Notes: a model not told the origin generated them from the letters alone. A DNA stretch of 64,000 bases from UBA2160 sp964588665 (GCA_964588665.1 CAZPQQ010000009.1:5391-69390), one strand, 5' to 3'. Counted from the first letter of the stretch, positions 7,717-16,823 are shown. Translations and numbers: made by a program.

Positions 7717-8313
7717 ATGACCGAAGAGCAACAGCCCGACGAGCTGGACCGCCTCGAGAAACAACCCGACGAAGAGTTGGACGAGCCTGCCCGTCTGCAA
7801 GCGGAGCTCGACGAAACTGTGCGGGAAAAAGATCAGCTCAAAGGCATGGCCCAGCGGGCGCAGGCGGACCTTGTAAACTACCGGCGTCGGGCGGCCGAAG
7901 AGATGACCGAGTCGAGGCAGAACTCGAACTCCCGGCTCCTGGTCAGGCTGCTGCTGGTCATCGACGACATGAATCGCGCATTCGACGCGATCCCCGAGGA
8001 TGCCGTCGCCCCGGGTTGGCTAGACGGCCTGGAACTGGTCCGTAGAAACCTTCAAAACGTCATGGACTCCGAGGGCGTGATGAAGATCGAAACAACGGTG
8101 GGTCAACCCTTTGACGTCCACGAACACGAAGCGGTATTCTTCGAACCGAGTCCCGATCGTGAAGAGGGTTCGGTAATGAGCGTGATCAGGGACGGATACA
8201 AACTTCACGATCGGGTTCTGCGCGCGGCGCAAGTGAGCGTATCGCAAAGAGTGGAACCCGACCCCCCAGCCACGGAAGAACGGAAAATCGACATCGATCA
8301 GGAGGCCCCTTAG
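7717..8313 (+). CDS. grpE: GrpE nucleotide exchange factor
   Basis: A 198-residue protein with an acidic, disordered first 35 residues, then a long helix (RAQADLVNYRRRAAEE) and the C-terminal beta domain. The family signature appears as PFDVHEHEAVFFE and, near the end, DGYKLHDRVLRAAQVSVS. GrpE releases ADP from DnaK. It lies 32 bases after hspR and abuts dnaK directly, with the dnaK ribosome binding site CAGGAGG inside its last codons. This indicates tight co-expression. Confidence 0.95.
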   Translation: MTEEQQPDELDRLEKQPDEELDEPARLQAELDETVREKDQLKGMAQRAQADLVNYRRRAAEEMTESRQNSNSRLLVRLLLVIDDMNRAFDAIPEDAVAPGWLDGLELVRRNLQNVMDSEGVMKIETTVGQPFDVHEHEAVFFEPSPDREEGSVMSVIRDGYKLHDRVLRAAQVSVSQRVEPDPPATEERKIDIDQEAP

Positions 8314-10227
8314 ATGCCCAAGATACTCGGCATAGACCTCGGCACGACAAACTCTTGCATGGCCGTCATCGAAGCCGGTGAGCCACGCGTGGTCGAGAAC
8401 GCCGACGGCGGACGAACTACGCCGTCTGTCGTCGCGGTCAACCCCCGGTCCGACGAAAGATACGTCGGGACCACGGCTAAACGCCAGGCGGTCACCAACC
8501 CCGAAAACACCGTGTATTCGGTGAAACGGTTCATGGGCCGGCGCTTCGACGACCCGAACGTCCAGGCAGACGTGGGGCAAGTCCCTTTCAAGCTGACCAA
8601 TCATTCCAACGGAGACGCCTACGTGACCATGGGCGGCGTCGAGCATGCGCCGCCTGAGATCGCCGCAATGGTGCTCCAGAAGTTGAAGCAAGACGCCGAG
8701 GCGAAGCTGGGCGAATCGATTACGCAGGCCGTCATCACCGTGCCTGCCTACTTTAACGACAGCCAGCGAAACGCCACTAAAGACGCCGGACGAATCGCCG
8801 GTCTCGAGGTTCTGCGCATCATCAACGAGCCGACCGCGGCCTCGTTGGCGTACGGCCTCGACAAGAAGAACGAAGAGACCATCGCGATATACGATCTGGG
8901 CGGCGGCACCTTCGACATCACCGTCCTTCAGATAGGCGAAGGCGTGTTCGAGGTCAAGGCCACCAACGGCGACACACATCTCGGCGGCGACGACTTCGAC
9001 CAGCAGATCATCGAATGGATCGCCGAGGAGTTCCAAAAAGAGCAGGGCATCGACCTGCGGCAGGACCGAATGGCCCTCCAGCGTCTGCGCGAGGCGGCCG
9101 AACGAGCCAAGATCGAGCTCTCGACACTGATGCAGACCGAGATCAACCTGCCGTTCGTCACCGCCGACGCCTCCGGGCCGAAGCACCTAATCATGACGCT
9201 CACTCGGTCAACGCTGGAGCAGTTGGTCGGCGACCTGGTACAACGCACTGTCGAGCCCTGCAGGCAGGCGATGAAAGACGCAGGCCTAACCCAAGATGGA
9301 ATTGACGAAGTGATCCTGGTCGGCGGTATGACGCGAATGCCGTCGGTGCAGGAAACGGTCGTTAAACTGTTCGGCAGAGAGCCCCACCAGGGCGTCAACC
9401 CCGACGAGGTCGTCGCCGTTGGCGCAGCCATCCAGGCGGGCGTGCTACAGGGCGAGGTGCAGGACATTCTGCTCCTAGACGTTACGCCGCTCACGTTGAG
9501 CATTGAGACCCTCGGCGGCGTCGCCACGTCGCTGATCGACCGCAACACCACGATACCGACCACCAAGAGCGAAACGTTCACGACCGCCGCCGACGGCCAA
9601 ACCAGCGTCGAGGTCCACGTGGTTCAGGGCGAACGCGCGATGGCCGGCGAGAACAAGTCCATCGGACGCTTCATCTTGGACGGCCTGATGCCCGCTCCCA
9701 GGGGCTTGCCCCAGATCGAGGTGTCTTTCGACATCGACGCCAACGGAATCCTGAACGTCTCCGCCAAGGACAAAGGCACCGGCAAAGAGCAGCGGATCAC
9801 CATAACCGCCAGCTCCGGGCTCTCCCAAGACGAGATCGAGCAGATGGTCACCGACGCCGAACGGTTCGCGGAAGATGACACGCGCAAGCGTGATGAGATT
9901 CAAACCCGCAACATGGCGGAGAACACCGCCTACCAGGCCGAGAAATTGCTCACCGACAACGCCGATGCCGTCGCCGAAGAGCTGAAGACAGAAGTCGAAG
10001 GCAAGGTGGCGGCCGTGCGCTCAGCGCTCGAAGACAACGACAGCGCCCGCATCGAGTCGACGCTGCAGGAGTTGCAGGAAGCGGTGCAGCGAGTAGGCAC
10101 AGCCGTCTACAGCCAGCAGGCAACCGAAGCGACGCCCGGCGACGAGCCACCCACGGGCGAGGACGTCGCCGACACTGAGGACGACGCCCCCGAGGACACG
10201 GTCGAAGGCGAGTTCCGAGAGGTGTAG
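8314..10227 (+). CDS. dnaK: Chaperone DnaK (Hsp70)
   Basis: A 637-residue Hsp70 of normal length. The ATPase domain shows GIDLGTTNSCM, the phosphate-2 motif IYDLGGGTFDI and the adenosine motif LVGGMTRMPSV. The interdomain linker is DILLLDVTPL, followed by the substrate-binding domain and a helical lid. The last 35 residues are very acidic and end in EGEFREV. It starts on the base after the grpE stop codon. No dnaJ follows, so the J-protein must be encoded elsewhere. Confidence 0.98.
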   Translation: MPKILGIDLGTTNSCMAVIEAGEPRVVENADGGRTTPSVVAVNPRSDERYVGTTAKRQAVTNPENTVYSVKRFMGRRFDDPNVQADVGQVPFKLTNHSNGDAYVTMGGVEHAPPEIAAMVLQKLKQDAEAKLGESITQAVITVPAYFNDSQRNATKDAGRIAGLEVLRIINEPTAASLAYGLDKKNEETIAIYDLGGGTFDITVLQIGEGVFEVKATNGDTHLGGDDFDQQIIEWIAEEFQKEQGIDLRQDRMALQRLREAAERAKIELSTLMQTEINLPFVTADASGPKHLIMTLTRSTLEQLVGDLVQRTVEPCRQAMKDAGLTQDGIDEVILVGGMTRMPSVQETVVKLFGREPHQGVNPDEVVAVGAAIQAGVLQGEVQDILLLDVTPLTLSIETLGGVATSLIDRNTTIPTTKSETFTTAADGQTSVEVHVVQGERAMAGENKSIGRFILDGLMPAPRGLPQIEVSFDIDANGILNVSAKDKGTGKEQRITITASSGLSQDEIEQMVTDAERFAEDDTRKRDEIQTRNMAENTAYQAEKLLTDNADAVAEELKTEVEGKVAAVRSALEDNDSARIESTLQELQEAVQRVGTAVYSQQATEATPGDEPPTGEDVADTEDDAPEDTVEGEFREV

Positions 10228-10295
10228 GCTGCGGCGGGTTACGCGGGCAGTACGGGGTCGGCGTTCAAAGCGACCGCCCGTGTCGCATTTCGTTC

Positions 10296-10326
10296 CGTAG
10301 GGGAGGGTTTGAAACCCTCCCCTACG
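10296..10326. repeat. Palindromic repeat family B, perfect copy
   Basis: A perfect 31-base palindrome of two 15-base arms (CGTAGGGGAGGGTTT and its complement) around a central G. Imperfect copies lie at 44817, 44929 and 55635. This copy sits exactly at the truncated 5' end of the next gene and could also act as a stem-loop after dnaK. Confidence 0.9.
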
Positions 10327-10328
10327 AC

Positions 10329-11027
10329 GTGTGTGCGGCCGGGTCGTATCGCATCCGCGTCGACGCGCGCCGCACCGGGTATATCGAGCAATACTACGAG
10401 GCGGAACAGTCTTGGGATGCCGCTGCCAGGTTCACCTTAGTCGGAACCGAGACCATCGAAGACATCGACTTCGAAATGGTTATCGGCGGCGCTATCGCCG
10501 GCCGCATCGTCGACGCCAAGACCGGCGTTCCCGTTGCAGACGCCTGGATCGAGGCGATCTCAATCCAAGGCTACGGTGGCGCGAATGGAAACACCGATTC
10601 CCAGGGATGGTACAAGCTGACGGGCGTTGCACCGGGCAATTACCGAGTCAAAGCGTATGCTGACGGCGCCGGTTACATCCGACAGTACTTCGGCGGCGGG
10701 CATTCGTCTGACGGCGCTGGCCCGATCAGCGTCAACGGAACGGGGACGGTCGAAAGCGTGAACATCGCCATGACGCGAGGCGCGAGCATCTCCGGCAGAA
10801 TCACCGACGCGGGTACAGGACAGCCAATTTCCGGCATGAATCTATCCGCCGGTCCCGTGGACGGCGGCCAGTTGGCCTGGGAATCGACAAACAGCGACGG
10901 TGCGTTCGCACTTCGAGGCCTGCCTGACGGCGTCATCGAGGTGATCGCCCAAGGACAGGGATACCTCGAAGTTCGCAAGCTCGTCACCATAGTCGACGGT
11001 GAGGACGTTGCCGACTTCAACTTCTAG
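10329..11027 (+). CDS. Carboxypeptidase-regulatory-like domain protein, 5'-truncated
   Basis: About 232 residues made of roughly 80-residue repeated beta-sandwich units. The units share YRIRVDARRTGYIEQYY / YRVKAYADGAGYIRQYF and GAIAGRIVDAKTG / ASISGRITDAGTG, as in the CarboxypepD_reg family of extracellular adhesion or stalk proteins. It has no signal peptide and begins in the middle of a repeat unit, directly after the family B palindrome. The GTG at 10329 lacks a ribosome binding site. The gene has probably lost its 5' part and may not be expressed. The Rho-independent terminator just downstream suggests the 3' end is native. Confidence 0.6.
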   Translation: MCAAGSYRIRVDARRTGYIEQYYEAEQSWDAAARFTLVGTETIEDIDFEMVIGGAIAGRIVDAKTGVPVADAWIEAISIQGYGGANGNTDSQGWYKLTGVAPGNYRVKAYADGAGYIRQYFGGGHSSDGAGPISVNGTGTVESVNIAMTRGASISGRITDAGTGQPISGMNLSAGPVDGGQLAWESTNSDGAFALRGLPDGVIEVIAQGQGYLEVRKLVTIVDGEDVADFNF

Positions 11028-11049
11028 CGGCACGCCAAGTCTCTGATCA

Positions 11050-11080
11050 CGCCCCGAGACCGCCAATCTCGGGGCGTTTC
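11050..11080 (+). terminator. Rho-independent terminator
   Basis: A ten-base-pair stem, CGCCCCGAGA with TCTCGGGGCG, around a seven-base loop, followed by TTTCTCGTT. It ends the transcript of the carboxypeptidase-regulatory-like gene. Confidence 0.85.
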
Positions 11081-11348
11081 TCGTTGCAGATTGAGGCGAC
11101 GCCCTGTCGGTTGTGACTCAATCGACGATGACTTGGACGCTCCAACGCGCAGCACGGCGACGACTCCGATCTACCCAACCACGAATTGGGCGAGACCGAC
11201 GGCCCGCTCCCTTCGCAGAGAGCACAGCGATGGTCAGGGCGCCCGTTGTTGTGATGGGTCCACAGTTCGAGTAGCATATCTGCCACGTATCGGCAACGCG
11301 GTACACGATTCGCAAAACGTCGAGCGGGCGACCAGCAAGGAGCAACCA

Positions 11349-12497
11349 ATGGCAGAATCCACCTGGGGAGACATCTACAAAGAGATCGGCGCGACTCCCA
11401 TAATCAACGCCATCGGCAGCGTGACGATGCTGGGCGGCTCGACCCCGTTGCCCGAGGTCAAAGAGGCGATGGAAGCGGCCGACGTGGCCTACATCCCGCT
11501 GATGGAGCTCGAGGAGAAGGCGGGCAAGTGGCTGGCCGACATGATCGACGTTCCCGCCGCGTATGTCACCTCTGGCGCGGGCTCGGCGCTGACCCTGGCG
11601 ACGGCTGCGATCATGGCCGGAGACGACGACGACCGGATCCAGCAGCTCCCCGACACCACGGGCATGAAGAACGAGATTCTGATACAACGCAGGCACCGGT
11701 ACTGGTACGACCGTTGCCTGGAGCTGGCTGGAGCCAAACTTGTCGACTTCGGCTCCGACGACGAGACGACCCGCGAGGACCTCGAGAACGCGATCGGCCC
11801 CAACACGGCGGCGGTTCACTACTACATGGTCGAACAGACGCCCGACCCGAAGGCGCTCTCCCTCGAAGACACGATCGAGATCGCCCACGCAAAGGGCGTG
11901 CTCGTCACCGTGGACGCGGCGGGGCAGATCTACCCGCTGGAGAACTTCGGCAAATACGTGCGAATGGGCGCGGACTTCCAGTGCATTGCCGCCAAGTACA
12001 TGGGCGCCCCGCAGTCCACGGGACTCGCGCTGGGCAGCGAAGACCTGATTCGCAAGCTGTCGTACCAGTCGTTCGTCGGCTACGAGGGCCGTCGGATTCG
12101 CGGAGTTGGCAGGCCGCAGAAGATCGACCGCCAGGAGATCATGGGCGCCGTGGCCGCCACTCGGCGTTGGTTCACCATGAACCACGAGGAACGGCTCGCC
12201 ACGATCGAGCAGCAGTGCCAGACGGTGATGGGGCCGCTCCGAGGCATCCCTGGCCTAACCGTAACGATGCTAGACAACGTCATCGGACACCAGCCGTTCG
12301 GCGTGCAGATCAGCGTCGACCCGGCGGCGGCGGGCATGACCGCTCAGGATGTCGTCGACAAGCTCAAAGCCGGCGACCCTCCCGTGTGGACCAGGGTGCG
12401 TGAGGGCGAGTCGGACATCGTCATCCACGGATTCGGGATGAGCGAAGGCCAGGACAAGATCGTCGGCGAGCGCATCGCCGCGCTGTTCGGCAGGTAA
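11349..12497 (+). CDS. SelA/DgaE-like PLP-dependent enzyme
   Basis: A 382-residue fold-type I PLP enzyme of the SelA-like family. It starts with the family pattern IGATPIINAIGSVTMLGG; GAGSALTLATAAIMAG is the cofactor loop, VTVDAAGQIYP holds the Asp near the pyridine nitrogen, and AAKYMGAPQSTG carries the probable Schiff-base lysine. It is shorter than true selenocysteine synthase (about 460 residues). Relatives include D-glucosaminate-6-phosphate ammonia-lyase, so it more likely cleaves an amino sugar or amino acid. The ATG at 11349 is preferred over upstream in-frame starts, because the upstream part has no family similarity. Confidence 0.75.
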   Translation: MAESTWGDIYKEIGATPIINAIGSVTMLGGSTPLPEVKEAMEAADVAYIPLMELEEKAGKWLADMIDVPAAYVTSGAGSALTLATAAIMAGDDDDRIQQLPDTTGMKNEILIQRRHRYWYDRCLELAGAKLVDFGSDDETTREDLENAIGPNTAAVHYYMVEQTPDPKALSLEDTIEIAHAKGVLVTVDAAGQIYPLENFGKYVRMGADFQCIAAKYMGAPQSTGLALGSEDLIRKLSYQSFVGYEGRRIRGVGRPQKIDRQEIMGAVAATRRWFTMNHEERLATIEQQCQTVMGPLRGIPGLTVTMLDNVIGHQPFGVQISVDPAAAGMTAQDVVDKLKAGDPPVWTRVREGESDIVIHGFGMSEGQDKIVGERIAALFGR

Positions 12498-12540
12498 ACT
12501 CCGCTATCGAACATCAGCGGACGAATGTAATCTCACGGAG

Positions 12541-12580
12541 GGCACGCAAGGCAACCAATCGCTTGCGTGCCTTTCGTCTT
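12541..12580 (+). terminator. Rho-independent terminator
   Basis: Stem GGCACGCAAG with CTTGCGTGCC, an eleven-base loop, and a tail TTTCGTCTTT. It lies between the SelA-like gene and the CoA-transferase, so these are separate transcription units. Confidence 0.85.
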
Positions 12581-12621
12581 TGCCAATGCTTCGCGCATCC
12601 GGCAGAAGAAGGAGCAGACGC

Positions 12622-13815
12622 ATGAGCAACCCGTTGGACGGCGTGAGAATCCTTGACCTAACCCAGGTTCAGGCCGGGCCGTCGTGCACTCAACTTCTCG
12701 CGTGGATGGGCGCGGACGTCATCAAAGTGGAACAGCCGGGCATCGGCGACCGGACGCGCACGGAACGAGCTGTCGACCCTGACGTCGACAGCTTCTACTT
12801 CATCGTGTTCAACGCCAACAAGCGCAGCATCTGCCTGGACCTTCGCGCCGACGCGGGACGTGAAGCGCTGGTCAAGCTCGTCGCGCTGTCCGACATCGTG
12901 GTCGAGAACTACGGTCCCGGGCAGATGGAGCGGTTCGGCCTGGGGTATGACGTCCTTCGCGAGGCCAACCCGAAGATCGTCTACTGCACCATCAAGGGAT
13001 ACGGCACGTACGGTTCCAACGCTTCGATCAAGTGCTTCGAGCACATCGCACAGGCGATGGGCGGCGCGATGAGCGCCAACGGCGAGGCGGGCGGCTCGCC
13101 GCAGTTCGTCGCGCCGGGCGTGGGCGACTCCGGCTCGGGGCTCCACGCCGCCATCGGAATGCTGGCGGCGCTGCGTCAGCGAGACAACACCGGCGAAGCC
13201 CAGCGCGTCGAGATATCCATGCAAGACGCCATCGTAAACCTCATGCGAATCCGGATGATCGACACGCTCAACACGCATGAGCCAGTGCCGCGGGTGGGCA
13301 ACCGTGTGTGGGGCGGGCCGCCGTTCGTGTACCCGTGCGCTCCCGGCGGTCCGAACGACTACGTCGCGCTGGTGTTGGCCGGCGACGGGTGGGACAGCGT
13401 TCTGGCGCTTGCAGGTCGGGCCGAGCTCGTGGGCGACGAGCGCTACGCGACCAACGAAGCTCGGATCGAGAACGCTGTCGAGGTCGAAGAGATCGTCACG
13501 TCCTGGACGATGACGAAAACCAAGCACGAGATCATGGACATTCTGGCGAAACTCGGCATCCCCGTCGGCGCGGTCCAGGACACGCTGGAAGTGTTCGATG
13601 ACGAGCACCTGAAAGCCCGCGAGATGATCATCGACATGCACGACCCGGCTCGCGGCGACTACAAGATCATCGGCTGCCCGATCAAGATCGATTCCAACGA
13701 GCTCGAAATCAAGCCGCCTCCTCTGCTGGGGGAGCACTCGGAAGAGGTCCTGTCATCGTTGCTCGACATGGGCCCCGCCGAGATCGCGGCGATGAGGTCC
13801 GGGGGGGTCATATGA
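12622..13815 (+). CDS. CaiB/BaiF (class III) CoA-transferase, formyl-CoA transferase-like
   Basis: A 397-residue class III CoA-transferase. The CoA-binding start is DVIKVEQPGIGDRTR. The segment GVGDSGSGLHAAIGMLAAL aligns with GDSNSG of Oxalobacter formyl-CoA transferase, whose Asp is the catalytic nucleophile, and ISMQDAIVNLMRIR and PLLGEHSEEVL are also close to Frc. These enzymes move CoA between carboxylic acids through a glutamyl/aspartyl-CoA intermediate. The ATG at 12622 has an AAGGAG site eight bases upstream. It overlaps the following GNAT gene by four bases (ATGA). Confidence 0.87.
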   Translation: MSNPLDGVRILDLTQVQAGPSCTQLLAWMGADVIKVEQPGIGDRTRTERAVDPDVDSFYFIVFNANKRSICLDLRADAGREALVKLVALSDIVVENYGPGQMERFGLGYDVLREANPKIVYCTIKGYGTYGSNASIKCFEHIAQAMGGAMSANGEAGGSPQFVAPGVGDSGSGLHAAIGMLAALRQRDNTGEAQRVEISMQDAIVNLMRIRMIDTLNTHEPVPRVGNRVWGGPPFVYPCAPGGPNDYVALVLAGDGWDSVLALAGRAELVGDERYATNEARIENAVEVEEIVTSWTMTKTKHEIMDILAKLGIPVGAVQDTLEVFDDEHLKAREMIIDMHDPARGDYKIIGCPIKIDSNELEIKPPPLLGEHSEEVLSSLLDMGPAEIAAMRSGGVI

Positions 13816-14399
13816 CGTCGATGCCGACCCTCGATGTCCGCCCGCTCACCCGAGACAGGTGGCCGGACCTCGAAAGCCTGTTCGGCGCCAGCGGCGCGTT
13901 CAGCGGCTGCTGGTGCATGTGGTGGAGGCTCACACGCGCCGAGTTCGCCCGACAGTCCCCAAACAAGGGCGCGGGCAACAAGCAGGCGCTAAGAGCCCTG
14001 GTCGACTCAGGGATCACACCAGGGCTGTTGGCCTACATCGACGGGGAGCCCGCCGCGTGGTGCTCGGTCGGACCAAGAGAAGACTACGGCGCCCTGGAGC
14101 GCTCAACCACGCTGAAGCGCATCGACGACAAGCCGGTCTGGTCGATCGTGTGCATGTTCATCGCCCGCCCGTACCGAGGCCAAGGACTGACAGCGTCACT
14201 TCTGGAGGCCGCCTTCGAATTCGCTGCCGAGAACGGCGCGGACATCGTCGAGGGCTATCCGTATGAGCCCACCGAAACGCGACGTCCCGGGGGCACCGAA
14301 GCGTTTATGGGATTCACGAACGCGTTCGGTCGTGCGGGGTTCACCGAGGCGGCGCGCGTATCCGAACGACGCGTCATCGTAAGGCGGTGCACCGGGTAG
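13812..14399 (+). CDS. GNAT-family N-acetyltransferase
   Basis: A 195-residue single-domain acetyltransferase. The acetyl-CoA pyrophosphate-binding motif A is seen as MFIARPYRGQGLTASLLEAA, and the protein ends with the usual beta strand (GFTEAARVSERRVIVRR). The N-terminal part holds an unusual GCWCMWWR cluster, seen in a subset of GNATs, and a cationic stretch. The substrate is unknown. It is translationally coupled to the CoA-transferase by an ATGA overlap. Confidence 0.85.
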   Translation: MTSMPTLDVRPLTRDRWPDLESLFGASGAFSGCWCMWWRLTRAEFARQSPNKGAGNKQALRALVDSGITPGLLAYIDGEPAAWCSVGPREDYGALERSTTLKRIDDKPVWSIVCMFIARPYRGQGLTASLLEAAFEFAAENGADIVEGYPYEPTETRRPGGTEAFMGFTNAFGRAGFTEAARVSERRVIVRRCTG

Positions 14400-14447
14400 G
14401 TCTGATGCGCCCTGGTTCGATCCAACGCATCTCCCAGATGGCGATCA

Positions 14448-14940
14448 ACTTAATGCTTTGTGCTCAAGTCAGTTCGCCATGCTGAGAGTTTGTGAGTTTT
14501 TGGATGCCGGCGGTATCGACAGCTTCCCGAGGTGTAACTGGCGTCGTACCCGCCCTCCCGCCCGCATAGGTTTTGGCGTTGGGGGCACATCCCCCATTCC
14601 CTTTGCCAGAGGGGATACCCATCTGGACTCCCCAACCGCATCTCGTATCGCAACAATACAGGGGTGCAGGGGCGAAGCCCACGCGGGGTGTATGGACCGG
14701 GGACATAGTGGACACCATAATGGACATGACTTTATCCATAGAGAGGTGGTCATGCCCTGGAGAGAGGCGTCCAAGATGTCAAACTCACCAATCCACAAAT
14801 TCTTCACAAGCTCTGAGCGGAGCGAAGCATCTGGCACCCCGCAGGCCAACGCGCTTGTGTGAATCGACGAGATTCTTCTCCTTCTCCGGAAGGCTCAGAA
14901 TGGCGAGACAAACCCGCGCCCATTTGAACTGTTTATCACC
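14448..14940. repeat. Mosaic of repeat families C and D in a gene-free stretch
   Basis: The 578-base gap 14400-14977 holds no convincing gene. Its parts include TGCTTTGTGCTCAAGTCAG then TTCGCCATGCTGAGAG (family D, also at 62475), GGGGGCACATCCCCC and AGGGGATACCCATCTGGAC (family C, also at 33040, 47655 and 57007), AGGGGCGAAGCCC, and a second family D piece with GAGCGGAGCGAAGCATCTGG and GGCTCAGAATGGCGAGAC. Confidence 0.7.
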
Positions 14941-14977
14941 ACGTTGGAGCGTGTCACATGTCGGAGCGCCACGCTTT

Positions 14978-15903
14978 TCACACCAATGGCACAACCCTGT
15001 CCCAGAATGCTTCGAGCTGATTCAACTCGTCGGCCACGGGCCACAGGTATACGCGTTGCGCCCCGGCGGTTTCGTAGGCGGCGAGTTTCTCGGCGCACTC
15101 CTGTGCGGGCCCGATGGGGAGGCGCTCCGCCAACTCTTCGATCGGCCGGTTGATCGTGGGGCCGACCACCTCGGTCAGTATCCGACGCGCCTCGTCCCGA
15201 TCCTCGGTGACGTAGTAGAACATCGAGGCGATTGCGTTGGGGAACGTGCTGGGGTCTTTCCCCGAGTCTTCGAGGATCCGGCGGAGCCGCACCCAGGCTT
15301 CGCCGAAGATGGTCGGGGTTGTGTTGTATCCGGACGCCAGCCAACCGTCGCCCAGTCGAGCCGCCCGCCGGAGTCCCGCAGCCGAACCCCAACTCCCGAT
15401 CCACATCGGAATGCCGGAGTCTCTTTGCGGGTGCGGCGCAAGGTCGACATCCTTCGTCGAATAGAAATCGCCTTCGAAAGGCGGGCTGCCCTGACGCCAG
15501 TAAGCCCGCATAGCCAGTACCGACTCATCCACCCGTTTCCAACGCTCGCCGAACGGAACTCCGACGATCTCGTAGTCTAACGCGGACGAGCCCGGACCGA
15601 TCCCCGCGATCAACCGCCCGCCCGAAAGTATGTCGATCGCCGCCAGGGTTTTCGCCATCGCCGCCGGGCCTCGGACGACAGGTATCGATACGGTGGTGGC
15701 AAGCGTCATGTCGCCCGATCTGTCTAGCACCGAAGCCAACGTCGTCGGCCCATCGAACCACGGCTTCGCGAACACCAGGTGGTCGTTGGCGCAGAGCGTC
15801 CGGAAGCCAAGCCGCTCGGCGGTTTCCGTGAACGACTGAAGCGTTGCAACGTCACGGGCGTGTCGTCGAAGCCGATCAGGGGAAGATGGACTCCGTATTC
15901 CAT
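14978..15903 (-). CDS. Luciferase-like flavin oxidoreductase with an N-terminal frameshift
   Basis: The main frame encodes a luciferase-like (LLM) TIM-barrel oxidoreductase: ETAERLGFRTLCANDHLVF, LSGGRLIAGIGPGSS, PMWIGSWGSAAGLRRAARLGDGW. The true start is the ATG at 15903, preceded by a perfect AGGAGG seven bases away, giving MEYGVHLPLIGFDD in another frame. The two frames meet near 15835-15850, where one indel would restore about 308 residues. F420 or FMN dependence cannot be decided. The frameshift may be a real mutation or an assembly error. It is followed on the same strand by nothing obvious and preceded by the aldo/keto reductase. Confidence 0.75.
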
Positions 15904-15947
15904 GTCGGCGCCTCCTGTGTTTCACCTGGGCACAGCCCCGTCAGGCA

Positions 15948-16823
15948 CTAGTCCGCTGGCAGGATCGCGAGTTCCGGATGCGGGAGCGGCGGACTCTGGG
16001 AACGAATCACGTCTTCCTGCTCATCTGCGCTCAGGCGGCTGAAGCGCTCGGCGGCGTTCAGCGCCTTGGGCATCAACGTGACGTCGCCGACGCTGGGAGC
16101 GGTGTGCATCCGCTGCGACAGCACCCACCAGAGGGCGCGGTCGATCTCGCCCTGATCGCGATGGGGATCGTACCACGTCGATGCGTCGCGCTCGTTGTCG
16201 CCCCACCCGCCCCGTGCGATCATCTTGATGGTCTGAATTCCCAAGTTCTTCGCGTTGGCCTGCTCCAGCAGCGCCTCGGCGTCGCTGCGGTAGTTCGGGT
16301 CTCGGTGCATGGCGGCGTTCAGCGGAAACATGATCGTATCGAAGTCGAACCGGCGCAACGCCTCGAGTTGCACGCTGGGCGCGTACGGACCGTGGCCGGT
16401 GATGCCAAGCCATTTGGTCAGGCCTTGTTCCCGCATCTCGACGAGCGTCTCTAGAGCACCACCCGGCGCTGTCACCTGGTCGAGGAGTTCCATCGTGGTG
16501 ACGCCGTGTAGCTGGAAGAGGTCGAAAGATTCCACGTTCAGGCGTCCGAGGATGCTCCGCACATCATCCCAGGCTTCGGACTTCGTCCGCTTGTTGGTCT
16601 TCGTTCCCAGGAAAACTTGATCTCGTATTTCGGGCATCCATGGCGCCAGTCGCTCCATCGCCTGGCCGTAGCTCGGAGCGATGTCGATGTGGTTGACGCC
16701 GTGATCGAGCATCGTCCGGGTGGCCTTGTCGGCAGCCTCTTGTGTGACCCGGCCGAGGCTGGCAGTGCCGAATGTGACGACCGTGCTGTCGTGGCCGGTG
16801 CGTCCGAGCGTCCTCTTCTCCAT
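15948..16823 (-). CDS. Aldo/keto reductase
   Basis: A 291-residue TIM-barrel reductase. The catalytic tetrad is visible: Asp and Tyr in HIDIAPSYGQAMERL, Lys in VFLGTKTNKR, and His in FDLFQLHGVTT. The NADPH end shows ALNAAERFS. The start chosen is the ATG at 16823 (MEKRTLGRTG), which has an AGGAG site; an upstream in-frame ATG would add 11 residues without family similarity. It lies 45 bases upstream of the luciferase-like gene and is probably in the same operon. The carbonyl substrate is unknown. Confidence 0.88.
   Translation of the reverse strand: MEKRTLGRTGHDSTVVTFGTASLGRVTQEAADKATRTMLDHGVNHIDIAPSYGQAMERLAPWMPEIRDQVFLGTKTNKRTKSEAWDDVRSILGRLNVESFDLFQLHGVTTMELLDQVTAPGGALETLVEMREQGLTKWLGITGHGPYAPSVQLEALRRFDFDTIMFPLNAAMHRDPNYRSDAEALLEQANAKNLGIQTIKMIARGGWGDNERDASTWYDPHRDQGEIDRALWWVLSQRMHTAPSVGDVTLMPKALNAAERFSRLSADEQEDVIRSQSPPLPHPELAILPAD

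Noticed and set aside
11349..12497. SelA-like gene as the selenocysteine synthase for the UGA-containing peroxiredoxin
   Set aside because: It is about 80 residues shorter than SelA and resembles the DgaE-type ammonia-lyase branch; the lysine region AAKYMGAPQSTG differs from the SelA pattern. The true Sec machinery is expected elsewhere.
12622..13815. Catalytic Asp replaced by Glu in the CoA-transferase (FEHIAQA)
   Set aside because: By comparison with Oxalobacter formyl-CoA transferase the nucleophile lies in GDSxSG, and that Asp is present here (GVGDSGSG).
14405..14432. tRNA T-arm-like sequence GGTTCGATCC
   Set aside because: The flanking bases do not form a five-pair T stem and no acceptor or anticodon arm is found.
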